NCBI RefSeq assembly: GCF_006636215.1
Contig: NZ_VIFM01000063.1
Coordinates: 1-47,831, forward strand
Direction: 5' to 3'
DNA length: 47,831 bases
From: Myxococcus llanfairpwllgwyngyllgogerychwyrndrobwllllantysiliogogogochensis
GTDB taxonomy: Bacteria; Myxococcota; Myxococcia; Myxococcales; Myxococcaceae
Shown: piece after piece, positions 18,235 to 26,308 of the stretch
Numbering within the stretch: the first letter of the stretch is position 1
How the letters are laid out: each line of letters opens with the position of its first letter
Notes under the pieces: generated by a model
What the model saw: the letters and a program-made list of their open reading frames with translations, nothing else
Told to the model about the DNA's origin: nothing
Databases searched by the model: none
Program-made: the position numbers and the translations under genes

Positions 18235-19911
18235 ATGGAGAAGCCCTGGTTGAAGCACTACCCGCCTGGAGTTCCGGCGGAAATCGATGACCGGCAGTAC
18301 CCGACGCTGACGCACCTGCTGGAAGAATCGTTCACCAAGTACGCGGACCGGCCTGCCTTCAAGTGCATGGGCAAGTTCATCACGTACCGGGAGCTGGACG
18401 CGTTGTCGCGGCGCGTGGGCGCGTGGCTCCAATCCCGGGGCCTGGAGAAGGGCGCCACCGTCGCCATCATGATGCCCAACGTGTTGCAGTATCCGGTGTG
18501 CATCGCCGCGATTCTGCGCGCCGGCTACATCGTGGTGAACATCAACCCGCTCTACACGCCGCGCGAGCTGGAGTACCAGCTCAAGGACAGCGGCGCCCAG
18601 GCCATCTTCATCCTGGAGAACTTCGCCGTCACGTTGCAGCAGGTGCTGGACAAGACGCCGGTGCGGCACGTCGTCGTCGCGACGATGGGCGACCTGTTGG
18701 GCGGCTTCAAGGGCACGCTGGTCAACTTCGTGGTCCGCAAGGTCAAGAAGATGGTGCCCGCGTTCCAGCTTCCGCGCGCCACCAGCTTCAAGCAGGTGCT
18801 GGCCGAGGGAGGCACGCGCACGCTCACCCCCGCCACCACCACGCGCGATGACATCGCGTTCCTGCAGTACACGGGTGGCACGACGGGTGTGTCGAAGGGC
18901 GCGATGCTGCTGCACCGCAACGTCATCGCCAACCTGTTGCAGGTGGAGGCGTGGCTCCAGCCCGCGATGAAGGGCCGGAACATCGAGCAGGCGAACATCA
19001 TCTGCGCGCTGCCGATGTACCACATCTTCGCGCTCACCGTGTGCGGCCTGATGGGCATGCGCATGGGCGCGATGAACGTGCTCATCCCCAACCCGCGCGA
19101 CATCCCGGCGTTCATCAAGACGCTGTCGGAGCAGCCGTTCCACATCCTCCCGGCGGTGAACACGCTCTACAACGCGCTGGTCAACCACCCGGACTTCAGC
19201 AAGCTCGACTTCTCCCACCTGATGGTCTCCAACGGCGGAGGCATGGCGGTGCAGAAGGCGGTGGCGGACAAGTGGTTCGCCGCCACGCGCGTGCCGCTCA
19301 TCGAGGGCTACGGTCTGTCGGAGACGTCTCCGGTGGCCACCAGCAACACGCCCATCGCCACGGAGTACTCGGGCACCATCGGCCTGCCGGTTCCCGGCAC
19401 GGAGATCGCCATCCGCGACGAGGACGGCAACGACGTTCCGATGGGAGAGTCGGGCGAAATCTGTATCCGCGGGCCGCAGGTCATGGCCGGCTACTGGAAC
19501 CGTCCGGACGAGACGGAGAAGGTGATGTTCGCCGACGGCTTCTTCCGCTCCGGCGACATCGGCATCATGGACGAGCGCGGCCACACCCGCATCGTGGACC
19601 GCAAGAAGGACATGATTCTGGTGTCCGGCTTCAACGTGTACCCGAACGAAGTCGAGGGCGTGGTGGCGATGCACCCCGGCGTGCTGGAAGTGGCCGCCGT
19701 GGGCATCCCCGACGAGCACTCGGGCGAGGTCGTGAAGCTCTTCGTCGTGAAGAAGGACCCGTCGCTCACGGAGGCCCAGTTGATGGACTTCTGCCGTGAG
19801 CAGCTCACCGGCTACAAGCGTCCCAAGCACATCGAGTTCCGCACGGAGCTGCCGAAGACGAACGTCGGCAAGATTCTGCGGCGCGAGCTGCGCGAGAAGA
19901 AGGTCGCCTGA
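18235..19911 (+). CDS. fadD: Long-chain fatty-acid--CoA ligase
   Basis: A 558-residue adenylate-forming enzyme that activates fatty acids to acyl-CoA through an acyl-AMP. The P-loop YTGGTTGVSKG lies at about 212-222. A5 is EGYGLSETSPV, the YRSGD-type motif reads FRSGDIG, and the C-terminal lysine lies in PKTNVGKILRREL. The N-terminus EKPWLKHYPPGVPAEID is typical of FadD. The ATG at 18235 was chosen because it follows a GGAGGCGAG ribosome-binding site and gives the standard N-terminus. It is a monocistronic gene with a strong hairpin just after the stop. Confidence 0.92.
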   Translation: MEKPWLKHYPPGVPAEIDDRQYPTLTHLLEESFTKYADRPAFKCMGKFITYRELDALSRRVGAWLQSRGLEKGATVAIMMPNVLQYPVCIAAILRAGYIVVNINPLYTPRELEYQLKDSGAQAIFILENFAVTLQQVLDKTPVRHVVVATMGDLLGGFKGTLVNFVVRKVKKMVPAFQLPRATSFKQVLAEGGTRTLTPATTTRDDIAFLQYTGGTTGVSKGAMLLHRNVIANLLQVEAWLQPAMKGRNIEQANIICALPMYHIFALTVCGLMGMRMGAMNVLIPNPRDIPAFIKTLSEQPFHILPAVNTLYNALVNHPDFSKLDFSHLMVSNGGGMAVQKAVADKWFAATRVPLIEGYGLSETSPVATSNTPIATEYSGTIGLPVPGTEIAIRDEDGNDVPMGESGEICIRGPQVMAGYWNRPDETEKVMFADGFFRSGDIGIMDERGHTRIVDRKKDMILVSGFNVYPNEVEGVVAMHPGVLEVAAVGIPDEHSGEVVKLFVVKKDPSLTEAQLMDFCREQLTGYKRPKHIEFRTELPKTNVGKILRRELREKKVA

Positions 19912-19933
19912 GTTCCAGGTGACGTCACGTCGG

Positions 19934-19959
19934 CCGGAGCGGCATCCTCGCCGCTCCGG
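19934..19959. terminator. Bidirectional hairpin between fadD and the M1 peptidase gene
   Basis: A perfect 9-bp stem CCGGAGCGG/CCGCTCCGG with an 8-nt loop lies between the two convergent stops. It lacks a T run, so it may act as a partial or factor-assisted terminator. Confidence 0.5.
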
Positions 19960-20009
19960 TCGTCGCCGGGACAGGTCCGGCCTCCCTCGGTCGAGCGGAC
20001 CGTGTTCGT

Positions 20010-23000
20010 TCAGCGCGACGCCGACGCCTCCGCTCGCGCCTCCAGCTTCCGGAAGTTGTCGCCGCGCTCGCGCTCGATGCGCAGGAAGAAGGGGTCCACC
20101 CCGACGTGCGTCGGGCGCTTGTCCACCACGAAGGACACCTGCGTCGAAGCGCCCTGGAAGCGCAGGCGCTCCACGTGCAGCGGGACGTCCTCTCCGGAGC
20201 CGTCTCGCGGCGACTCGCTGTAGACGGCGACGTCCAGGGCTTCGTCCAGCGGCAGGGGGACAGCCTCGCTGCCCCGGCGCGCGTGCTTGGACGTGGACAC
20301 CCGGGCCGTCACCCGGAAGCGTCCATCCGCCTGCGCCTCCACCGTGGCGGACTCCACCTTCAAGTCGTACAGCACGACCTCTTTCAGCCACTGGTCGATG
20401 AGGACCTGCTGTTCGGCGGACGCCTCCGCGTGCAGCGCGTCCCGCAGGTCCAGCGTCGTCAGCGAGTTCTCCCGGGCCTGCGCGTGCAGCAGGTGGCGCA
20501 GCGCCGCGTCCAGCTTCGCCTCGCCCAGCAAGTCCCGCAGCGCGTTCATCACCAGCGCGCCCTTGCCATAGTAGAGGTACGACTGGCCCGTCCCCTTGTA
20601 GAGCGGCGGCTCCTGCTCCGCCTCCTCGGCGCGACCCGAGAGATAGCGGTCCCGGTCGAAGGCCAGCACGGGGAGCAGCGAGCGCTCTCCGTGCAGCCCC
20701 GCCAGCACCCGCTGCTCGGAGTACTTGGTCAGCGACTCCACCAGCATCGTCGCGCCTTCCACGGAGGCCGGGTCCAGCATGTGGCCCCACCACTGGTGGG
20801 CCACCTCGTGCGCCGTGCGCCGCGTCACCAGGTCCACCGCGTCCTCCCGCCCCATGTCGGTGAGGAAGCCCCGGTCCTCCACGAAGTAGATGACCTGACT
20901 CATCGCGAACGCGCCGAAGTCCCAGTACGAGGGAATCTCCACCACGCGCAACTGCGTGTCCGGGTAGCGATGGAAACGCGCGCCAAAGTCGTCGAGCGAG
21001 CGCGTCATCGCCGTCAGGATGGCCTTCACGTTGTAGGGATGCGCGGGGTGGTAATACACCTCCACGTCGACGCCCTGGTGCCGCGTCTTCTCCACGGCAT
21101 AGCGGGCCGAGACGATGGCGAACATCGGCGTCATCGGCCGGTCCACCACGTAGTGGAAGTAGCGCCGCCCACCCTCGCTCCACTCCTTGCGCAACGTCCC
21201 TGGCGCAATCGCCGTCTGGTCTTCCGCCGTGGACACCGTCACGTCGAGGGTGTGCCAGACCTGGGGCGACGGCGCGGGCGCGGCGCCACTCTCATCCAGT
21301 GGAGGCATCCTCGGAATCTCCGGCAGGCCGAGCTCCCTCCGCCGGGCCGGGTTGCCCATCTCGTACGTCCGTCGGTAGCCCAGCGTGGGGAACGCCTCCG
21401 TCTGCCGGATGAAGGAGCCGTTCTCCACCAGCGACAGCTCGAAGTCTCCCGCCCTCACGCCCCGCTCCTCCCGCGTGACGTCGAAGGACAGCTCCGACAC
21501 ATCTCCCGGAAGCAGCGGGGAGGCCAGCTTGAAGCAGTACATGCCGAAGCGCTCGTCATGGGCCACCTGCTCCGCGCCTCGCAGCGCCAGCGAGACGGGC
21601 CGGGCGGTCCGAGGCACGGCGACCCACACCGTGTCGATGGGCGACAACGTCCTGTTCTCCAGCCGGTACGTCCCGGTGACGCGATAGCGGCCCTCGGCCG
21701 GGAACAGGTCCACCGCGGACTTCACGGCGACGATGCTGGGAAGCGGAAGCGCCTCGTGGATTTTGTACGTCCGCTCGTAGTCGGCCTGCCACGCGAGGAA
21801 CGTGTCGCGGGACTCGTAGGCATTCAGCCCGTAGGTGTCGTGGAGGATGAGTCCTCCCGTGCCCACGAGCACCACGCCACAGCCCACCGCGCCGGCCAGG
21901 CCCCCGCGTCCCCACCGAGCGGCAAGCGCCTGGAACCGGACCCCCAGCCGGGGCGCCAACCCGCGCCGCCACAGCCCCCAGGTGACCAGGGCCAGCAGTC
22001 CCGCGAAGGCGCTCCAGTACACCATGAAGGCGGTGAACGACGCGGCCATCGGGCCATGGCCATTCAGGTCGGTGTGAGTCACCTCGGGCGCCGCGCCAAA
22101 GCGCGTCAGCGGATGCTCCAGTCCCCAGCCCGCGCCCTGGCCCACGACGATGGCCAGCACCAGGCTCAGCACCATGCCCACGTAGCGATGCGGGCTCACC
22201 GTCTGGATGAACAGCACCGCCACCGCGAACAACACCAGCGGCAGCCCGGCGAAGTAGAACAGCGACAGGTAGAGGCCCGGCTCCAGGAGTTGGTGGCCGC
22301 GCGCGAGCTGGAAGAGCACCCCCAGCACCATGGGTGTCCCCGTCAGCACCCCCACCAGCGCCACGAGCGCCGCGAGCTTGGACACGACGAAGACGACGCT
22401 GGAGACGGGCGTCGCGTCGAGGAGCGCATCGAAGCGCGCCATGCGCTCCCGCCACGCCAACTCCGCGCCGAAGTAGATGAGCACCAGCGTGCCGAGCTGG
22501 GACAGCGGCGTCCAGATGCTCTCCAGCACCCGGCCCGTGGTGGGGATGCGACGCGTGCCGTACTCCCCTCGCCCCGCCCCCGTCACGATTTCCATGCCGA
22601 CCATGAACAGCCACAGCGCCAGCAGCGCCAGGAACGGCCAGCTGCGCAGCAGGTGCCGCAACTCCAGCCGCGTCGCGGAGACCAGCACGTCCCACGTCAT
22701 GCCGCGCCCCTGGGATGACTCCACTTCGACAGGCCGGTACGTGGAGGGCACCGTGGACGCGGACTCGCTGGAGCGCTCGTCGCGCCGGGGCTTCACCGCC
22801 GCGCTCCGGAAGGAGAAGCGCCAGTGGACCCCGCCCAGCACGCACGCCGCGACGCCGAGCCACAGGAGCCGGTTCCAGAGGAGGTTTCCCTCCAGCGAGA
22901 GCAGCCGCGTGTTGCGCTCGGCTTCCGTCCAGTAGCGCGTCTGCTCGAAGAAGGCGGACAGGCCAAACGGGTCCAACAGCGCGGCGCGAGCCATGGCCTC

Positions 23001-23612
23001 CGGCGTCTGCGGCGACACCCCCGCCATCAGCGGCGAGTCCGCCCACATGGCGCCGACGATATAGAGCGCATACACGAGGACGCCGCCGACGTAGCTGGCC
23101 AGCGTGCTGCGCGACAGCGCGGAGACGGCGAACAGCAGCGACGCGGCGAACACGACATTGGGCACCACGAGCACCACGAGCGCCCACAGGTAGCTCACGA
23201 CACTCAGGGGCCCCAACTGCTCGGGCGCCACCGCCACCACGAACGGAGAGACCATCAACGAAAGCGTCGCCACGCCGAACACGGCGAGCGTCGCCAGCAG
23301 CGCTCCCAGGAAGCGGCCCAGCAGGTAGTCCCGCTGGGTGACGGACGTGGTGTAGAGCAGCTCCGTCATCCGGTGCTCGGCGTCGCGCTGCACGGTGTTC
23401 GCGCAGAAGATGCCCAGCACGAAGAGCGACGTGAGCGACAACAACCCCAGTGACTTCGCGACGCTGTAGGGCGAGTTGACGTGGATGCCGTCACCGCCGT
23501 AGCCCGTGGCGACGAACAGGACGCCCAGCCCGAGGAAGAACGCGGACGCGGCGAAGAAGACGGCCTGGCGCGTCTGGTAGCGCCATTCGAAGTGGAGGAT
23601 GCCCCGGAGCAT
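20010..23612 (-). CDS. ABC-2 permease fused to M1 metallopeptidase
   Basis: A 1200-residue membrane protein. Residues about 1-280 and 310-580 are two ABC-2-type permease modules with multiple hydrophobic helices (AVFFAASAFFLGLGVLFVA at the start; WPFLALLALWLFMVGMEIV in the second). Residues about 600-1200 are an M1 aminopeptidase-like domain: FGAFAMSQ replaces the GxMEN substrate motif, and the zinc motif is HEVAH (935-939) with the third ligand probably Glu959, after 19 instead of the usual 18 residues. The ATPase gene sits 9 bp upstream in the same operon. Such proteins may couple peptide export or membrane remodelling to proteolysis; the substrate is unknown. Confidence 0.85.
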   Translation of the reverse strand: MLRGILHFEWRYQTRQAVFFAASAFFLGLGVLFVATGYGGDGIHVNSPYSVAKSLGLLSLTSLFVLGIFCANTVQRDAEHRMTELLYTTSVTQRDYLLGRFLGALLATLAVFGVATLSLMVSPFVVAVAPEQLGPLSVVSYLWALVVLVVPNVVFAASLLFAVSALSRSTLASYVGGVLVYALYIVGAMWADSPLMAGVSPQTPEAMARAALLDPFGLSAFFEQTRYWTEAERNTRLLSLEGNLLWNRLLWLGVAACVLGGVHWRFSFRSAAVKPRRDERSSESASTVPSTYRPVEVESSQGRGMTWDVLVSATRLELRHLLRSWPFLALLALWLFMVGMEIVTGAGRGEYGTRRIPTTGRVLESIWTPLSQLGTLVLIYFGAELAWRERMARFDALLDATPVSSVVFVVSKLAALVALVGVLTGTPMVLGVLFQLARGHQLLEPGLYLSLFYFAGLPLVLFAVAVLFIQTVSPHRYVGMVLSLVLAIVVGQGAGWGLEHPLTRFGAAPEVTHTDLNGHGPMAASFTAFMVYWSAFAGLLALVTWGLWRRGLAPRLGVRFQALAARWGRGGLAGAVGCGVVLVGTGGLILHDTYGLNAYESRDTFLAWQADYERTYKIHEALPLPSIVAVKSAVDLFPAEGRYRVTGTYRLENRTLSPIDTVWVAVPRTARPVSLALRGAEQVAHDERFGMYCFKLASPLLPGDVSELSFDVTREERGVRAGDFELSLVENGSFIRQTEAFPTLGYRRTYEMGNPARRRELGLPEIPRMPPLDESGAAPAPSPQVWHTLDVTVSTAEDQTAIAPGTLRKEWSEGGRRYFHYVVDRPMTPMFAIVSARYAVEKTRHQGVDVEVYYHPAHPYNVKAILTAMTRSLDDFGARFHRYPDTQLRVVEIPSYWDFGAFAMSQVIYFVEDRGFLTDMGREDAVDLVTRRTAHEVAHQWWGHMLDPASVEGATMLVESLTKYSEQRVLAGLHGERSLLPVLAFDRDRYLSGRAEEAEQEPPLYKGTGQSYLYYGKGALVMNALRDLLGEAKLDAALRHLLHAQARENSLTTLDLRDALHAEASAEQQVLIDQWLKEVVLYDLKVESATVEAQADGRFRVTARVSTSKHARRGSEAVPLPLDEALDVAVYSESPRDGSGEDVPLHVERLRFQGASTQVSFVVDKRPTHVGVDPFFLRIERERGDNFRKLEARAEASASR

Positions 23613-23621
23613 GGTGGGTCC

Positions 23622-24497
23622 CTACGCCGCGCGCCGGTGGGACAGCGTCGAGAAGTAGACGTCCTCCAGGTCCGGAGCCACCGGCTCGAACCCCTCTTCC
23701 GGGCGCGCATCCGCGAGGACATGCACGCGCGTGCGGCCCGCCTGGAGCTGCGTGGAGAGGACCGGGAACGACTCGCGGTACCGCGCCACCGCCCCCTTCT
23801 CCACCGTCTTGCGCCACACCCGCCCCTCCAGGGACGCCACCAGCGCTTCGGGCGCGCCCTCGCACAGCACCTGCCCCTCGCTGAGGATGGCCATGCGCGG
23901 ACACAGCTGGCGCACGTCCTCGACGATGTGCGTGGAGAGCAGCACGACGACGTGCTCCCCCACTTCCCCCAGCAGGTTGTGGAAGCGCTGGCGCTCCTCC
24001 GGGTCCAACCCCGCGGTGGGCTCGTCCACGATGAGCAACCGGGGGCTGCCCAACAGCGCCTGGGCGATGCCGAAGCGCTGGCGCATGCCGCCGGAGAAGC
24101 CGCTCACGGCCTTCTTGCGGTGCGCATGGAGGTTCGTCAGGTGCAGCAGCGCCTGCACCTGCTCCCGGCGCTCCCTGGCGCGCGTGAGGCCCTTGAGGAG
24201 GCCCAGGTGGTTGAGCAGCTCCTCGGCGGACACGCCCGGGTACACGCCGAAGTCCTGGGGCAGATAGCCCAGGTGGCGCCGGTGGGCCTGCGGCTGGGCG
24301 AGCACGTCCAGCCCGTCGAACACCACCTGCCCCGAGTCAGGCTCCTGCAGCGTGGCGAGGATGCGCATCAGCGTGGACTTGCCGGCGCCGTTCGGCCCGA
24401 GCAGGCCGAAGAGTCCTCGTTCGATGGTCAGGTCGATGCCCTGGAGGGCTCGAACCCCATTGGGATACGACTTCGAGACAGCGGAGATTCGCAGCAT
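23622..24497 (-). CDS. ABC transporter ATP-binding protein
   Basis: A 291-residue ATPase. Walker A is GPNGAGKST (34-42), the Q-loop PQDFG, signature SGGMRQR (135-141) and Walker B LLIVDEP (154-160), with an H-loop STHIVEDV. The C-terminal 70 residues form the extra domain seen in ABC-2 exporter ATPases. It should power the permease/M1 fusion encoded 9 bp downstream. The start is ATG, and the upstream gene in the same direction is a cold-shock gene, with about 90 bp between. Confidence 0.9.
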   Translation of the reverse strand: MLRISAVSKSYPNGVRALQGIDLTIERGLFGLLGPNGAGKSTLMRILATLQEPDSGQVVFDGLDVLAQPQAHRRHLGYLPQDFGVYPGVSAEELLNHLGLLKGLTRARERREQVQALLHLTNLHAHRKKAVSGFSGGMRQRFGIAQALLGSPRLLIVDEPTAGLDPEERQRFHNLLGEVGEHVVVLLSTHIVEDVRQLCPRMAILSEGQVLCEGAPEALVASLEGRVWRKTVEKGAVARYRESFPVLSTQLQAGRTRVHVLADARPEEGFEPVAPDLEDVYFSTLSHRRAA

Positions 24498-24586
24498 GGG
24501 GAGCGCGGTGGGGCGGTAGGGATGACCGCCTTGCTACGCTCCGGCTCCCCGCGCGATTGCAGCGCCGTGGGGCGAACAGACCCGCA

Positions 24587-24793
24587 TCAGTCGATGGGAC
24601 GGACGTTCGAGGCCTGGAGTCCCTTGGGCCCCTTCTGCACGTCGAACTCCACCTTCTGCCCGTCCCTCAAGGTGCGGTGGCCATCCGTCTGAATGGAGGT
24701 GTGGTGGCAGAACACGTCCGCGCCACCGTCGTCCTGCGCGAGAAAGCCGAAGCCCTTCGCGTCGTTGAACCACTTCACGGTACCCGTCGCCAT
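24587..24793 (-). CDS. Cold-shock domain protein (CspA family)
   Basis: A 68-residue single cold-shock domain ([21 protein letters not shown]). RNP1 is KGFGF. RNP2 reads DVFCHHT, in place of the usual VFVHFS. These proteins bind single-stranded RNA/DNA and melt RNA structure. It is nearly identical to the second copy at 25250-25456. The leader holds two small inverted repeats, GCGAC/GTCGC (24813-24828) and CATGCC/GGCATG (24831-24850), which could be 5'-UTR structures of the kind that regulate csp mRNAs. The upstream extension MPR is unlikely; ATG at 24793 gives the conserved start. Confidence 0.92.
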   Translation of the reverse strand: MATGTVKWFNDAKGFGFLAQDDGGADVFCHHTSIQTDGHRTLRDGQKVEFDVQKGPKGLQASNVRPID

Positions 24794-24946
24794 ACGCGGC
24801 ATCCTCCCTGTCGCGACTTTTGCGTCGCCACATGCCCGGAAAGTGGCATGGGGGACGACGCGTAGCCCGGACCCGAGGCGCCTGTCGACGGGCGACGTTC
24901 GCGACTATCCACCGGTGAGCTTTCGGCCGCCCCCCTGGATACGACA

Positions 24947-24974
24947 AGGCCCACCACGGTGCTTCGTGGTGGGC
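24947..24974 (-). terminator. Rho-independent terminator of the 60-residue protein gene
   Basis: A perfect 11-bp stem GGCCCACCACG/CGTGGTGGGCC with a 6-nt loop lies 17 bp past the stop of the small gene. On the minus strand it is followed by TTGTCG. Confidence 0.75.
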
Positions 24975-24991
24975 CCGACTGCGGTGGGGAC

Positions 24992-25174
24992 CTAGTACTC
25001 CACAACCGGCTGCGGACCGGGAATGATGTCCGCGATGTCCGGGTCCACTTCACCAGGCTGGCGGGGCGTCTTGTCCCCCTTGTCCTTCTTGCGCTGCTCG
25101 CGCTTGGCATCCTTTTCCTGCTGATGCTGCTTGCGCGCCTGCTCTTTCTGACGCTTCGTCGACCTTCCTTGCAT
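24992..25174 (-). CDS. Small highly charged protein (60 residues)
   Basis: The ATG is preceded by a strong purine stretch (GGAGGGAGGCGAC), and a clear hairpin terminator follows the stop, so this is a real gene. The first 45 residues are almost all Lys, Arg, Gln and Glu (QKEQARKQHQQEKDAKREQR), then PRQPGEVDPDIADIIPGP and a short hydrophobic end. The N-terminal part is probably helical or disordered and nucleic-acid-interacting, judging only by charge. It sits between two near-identical cold-shock genes in the same direction, which suggests an RNA-related setting. No known family was recognised. Confidence 0.7.
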   Translation of the reverse strand: MQGRSTKRQKEQARKQHQQEKDAKREQRKKDKGDKTPRQPGEVDPDIADIIPGPQPVVEY

Positions 25175-25198
25175 GTCGCCTCCCTCCTGAAAGCAAAA

Positions 25199-25227
25199 GC
25201 CCGACCTCACTCAAAAGGAGACCGGGC
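25199..25227 (-). terminator. Rho-independent terminator of the second csp gene
   Basis: On the minus strand a 10-bp stem (GCCCGGTCTC with GAGGTCGGGC, two G-U pairs) and a 9-nt loop are followed by TTTTGCTTTC. It lies 22 bp past the csp stop and overlaps the leader of the 60-residue gene, so that gene probably starts its own transcript downstream of it. Confidence 0.75.
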
Positions 25228-25249
25228 ATGAGTGCTGGAGCGGACGCGC

Positions 25250-25456
25250 TCAGCCGATCGGGCGGACGTTCGAGGCCTGAAGTCCCTTGGGCCCCTTCTG
25301 CACTTCGAACTCCACCTTCTGACCCTCGGCCAGGGTCCGGAAGCCGTCCGCCTGGATGGCGGTGTGGTGGCAGAACACGTCAGGGCCGCCATTATCCTGC
25401 GCGATGAAGCCAAAGCCCTTCGCGTCGTTGAACCACTTCACGGAACCAGTCGCCAT
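25250..25456 (-). CDS. Cold-shock domain protein (CspA family), second copy
   Basis: A 68-residue cold-shock protein differing from the copy at 24587-24793 by a few substitutions (SVKWF for [14 protein letters not shown] for GFLAQDDGG). RNP1 KGFGFI is intact and RNP2 is again DVFCHHT. Its 5' region contains a 7-bp hairpin CACCCCA-N5-TGGGGTG at 25497-25515, about 40 bp upstream of the ATG, which may be part of a structured leader. It has its own terminator, so each csp copy is an independent unit. Confidence 0.92.
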   Translation of the reverse strand: MATGSVKWFNDAKGFGFIAQDNGGPDVFCHHTAIQADGFRTLAEGQKVEFEVQKGPKGLQASNVRPIG

Positions 25457-25819
25457 ATGCGTCTTCTTTCGTCTTGCGGCATTCGAGGCCGCCTTTCACC
25501 CCAAAATCTGGGGTGCCGGACTGCCTCTAGCCTGATAGGAGGCCCCTGTCATCACATCCAGGCCTCGAAAAACCAACCTACCCCAACCCCGCGCGGAACA
25601 ACGCACGAGCTACCCGAACAATTCTCGTTTCAGTTTAACGGTGGGCGCTCCCACCCGCCGCATTCCGGAAGGTAAGAAGACCCGGCGAAAAGGGCGCATT
25701 CAGCCTCTGCCGGAGCCCTCCTCGGGCAGGCGGCCAATACCTCCGCGACACCCCAGCTCCCCCGCCCGGCCCCGTCATGCCTGGGAGCGGGCGCGACGTC
25801 CACCCGGATTGTGAAGGAC
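25457..25819. other. Non-coding gap between csp and TetR remnant
   Basis: About 360 bp. The csp leader with the CACCCCA/TGGGGTG hairpin (25497-25515) takes the left end, and an A-rich stretch follows near 25560-25640. I see no credible gene: the open frames here lack ribosome-binding sites and have the composition of shadow frames. Confidence 0.5.
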
Positions 25820-26143
25820 TCAACGGCGCCTGTGGACAGCGGCGCGTTGACGGCGTCCGGACGCCACTGAAAGCCGCTGCTGGCGCACCGCGCGAAGCTC
25901 CACGACGTTGCCGCGGCGCGCCTCTTCCAGCGCGTCCACCAGCCCACGCTTGCCGCCGAAGTGGTAGCGCGGCGCGCCGCGTCCCACGTGCGCGTGCCGG
26001 GCCACCGCCGCGAGCGTCAGCGCCTCCAGTCCGTGCTCCCTGACGAGCTGCTCCGCCACGTGCAGGAGCCGCTCGCGCATTCCCTCCTCGATTCCCGCGC
26101 GCGGCGGCGCGACGATGAGGTGAAACCAGGGCCACCCCAGCAT
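25820..26143 (-). pseudogene. Truncated TetR-family regulator (HTH only)
   Basis: A 107-residue frame with an AAGGGG ribosome-binding site. Residues about 22-72 are a TetR DNA-binding domain (RLLHVAEQLVREHGLEALTLAAVARHAHVGRGAPRYHFGGKRGLVDAL). TetR proteins are normally near 190-200 residues with a helical ligand domain. Here the frame ends about 35 residues after the HTH in a basic stretch (SGRRQRAAVHRRR) with no helical ligand domain. No other frame downstream supplies that domain, so a deletion rather than a simple frameshift is likely. It may be a remnant, or an unusual HTH-only protein. Confidence 0.55.
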
Positions 26144-26308
26144 GACGTTTCCCCTTCTCTTCCTTCAGGCTTCCGGACCCAGGGCGGGCCACGGCCGCGA
26201 CTCGCGCTACGGCCGGGACGTAACCTGCTTGCGGACGTTTCCAACAGTGATGGCTCGTGATTCCAAACATCACCGGTGTGAATTCTCTGGGACTGGGATG
26301 CGCGGGAC

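Noticed and set aside
24953..24968. CCACGG-TGCT-TCGTGG, one mismatch from the activator palindrome
   Set aside because: It lies inside a longer perfect 11-bp hairpin with a loop and short T run just after a stop codon, so it is better explained as a terminator.
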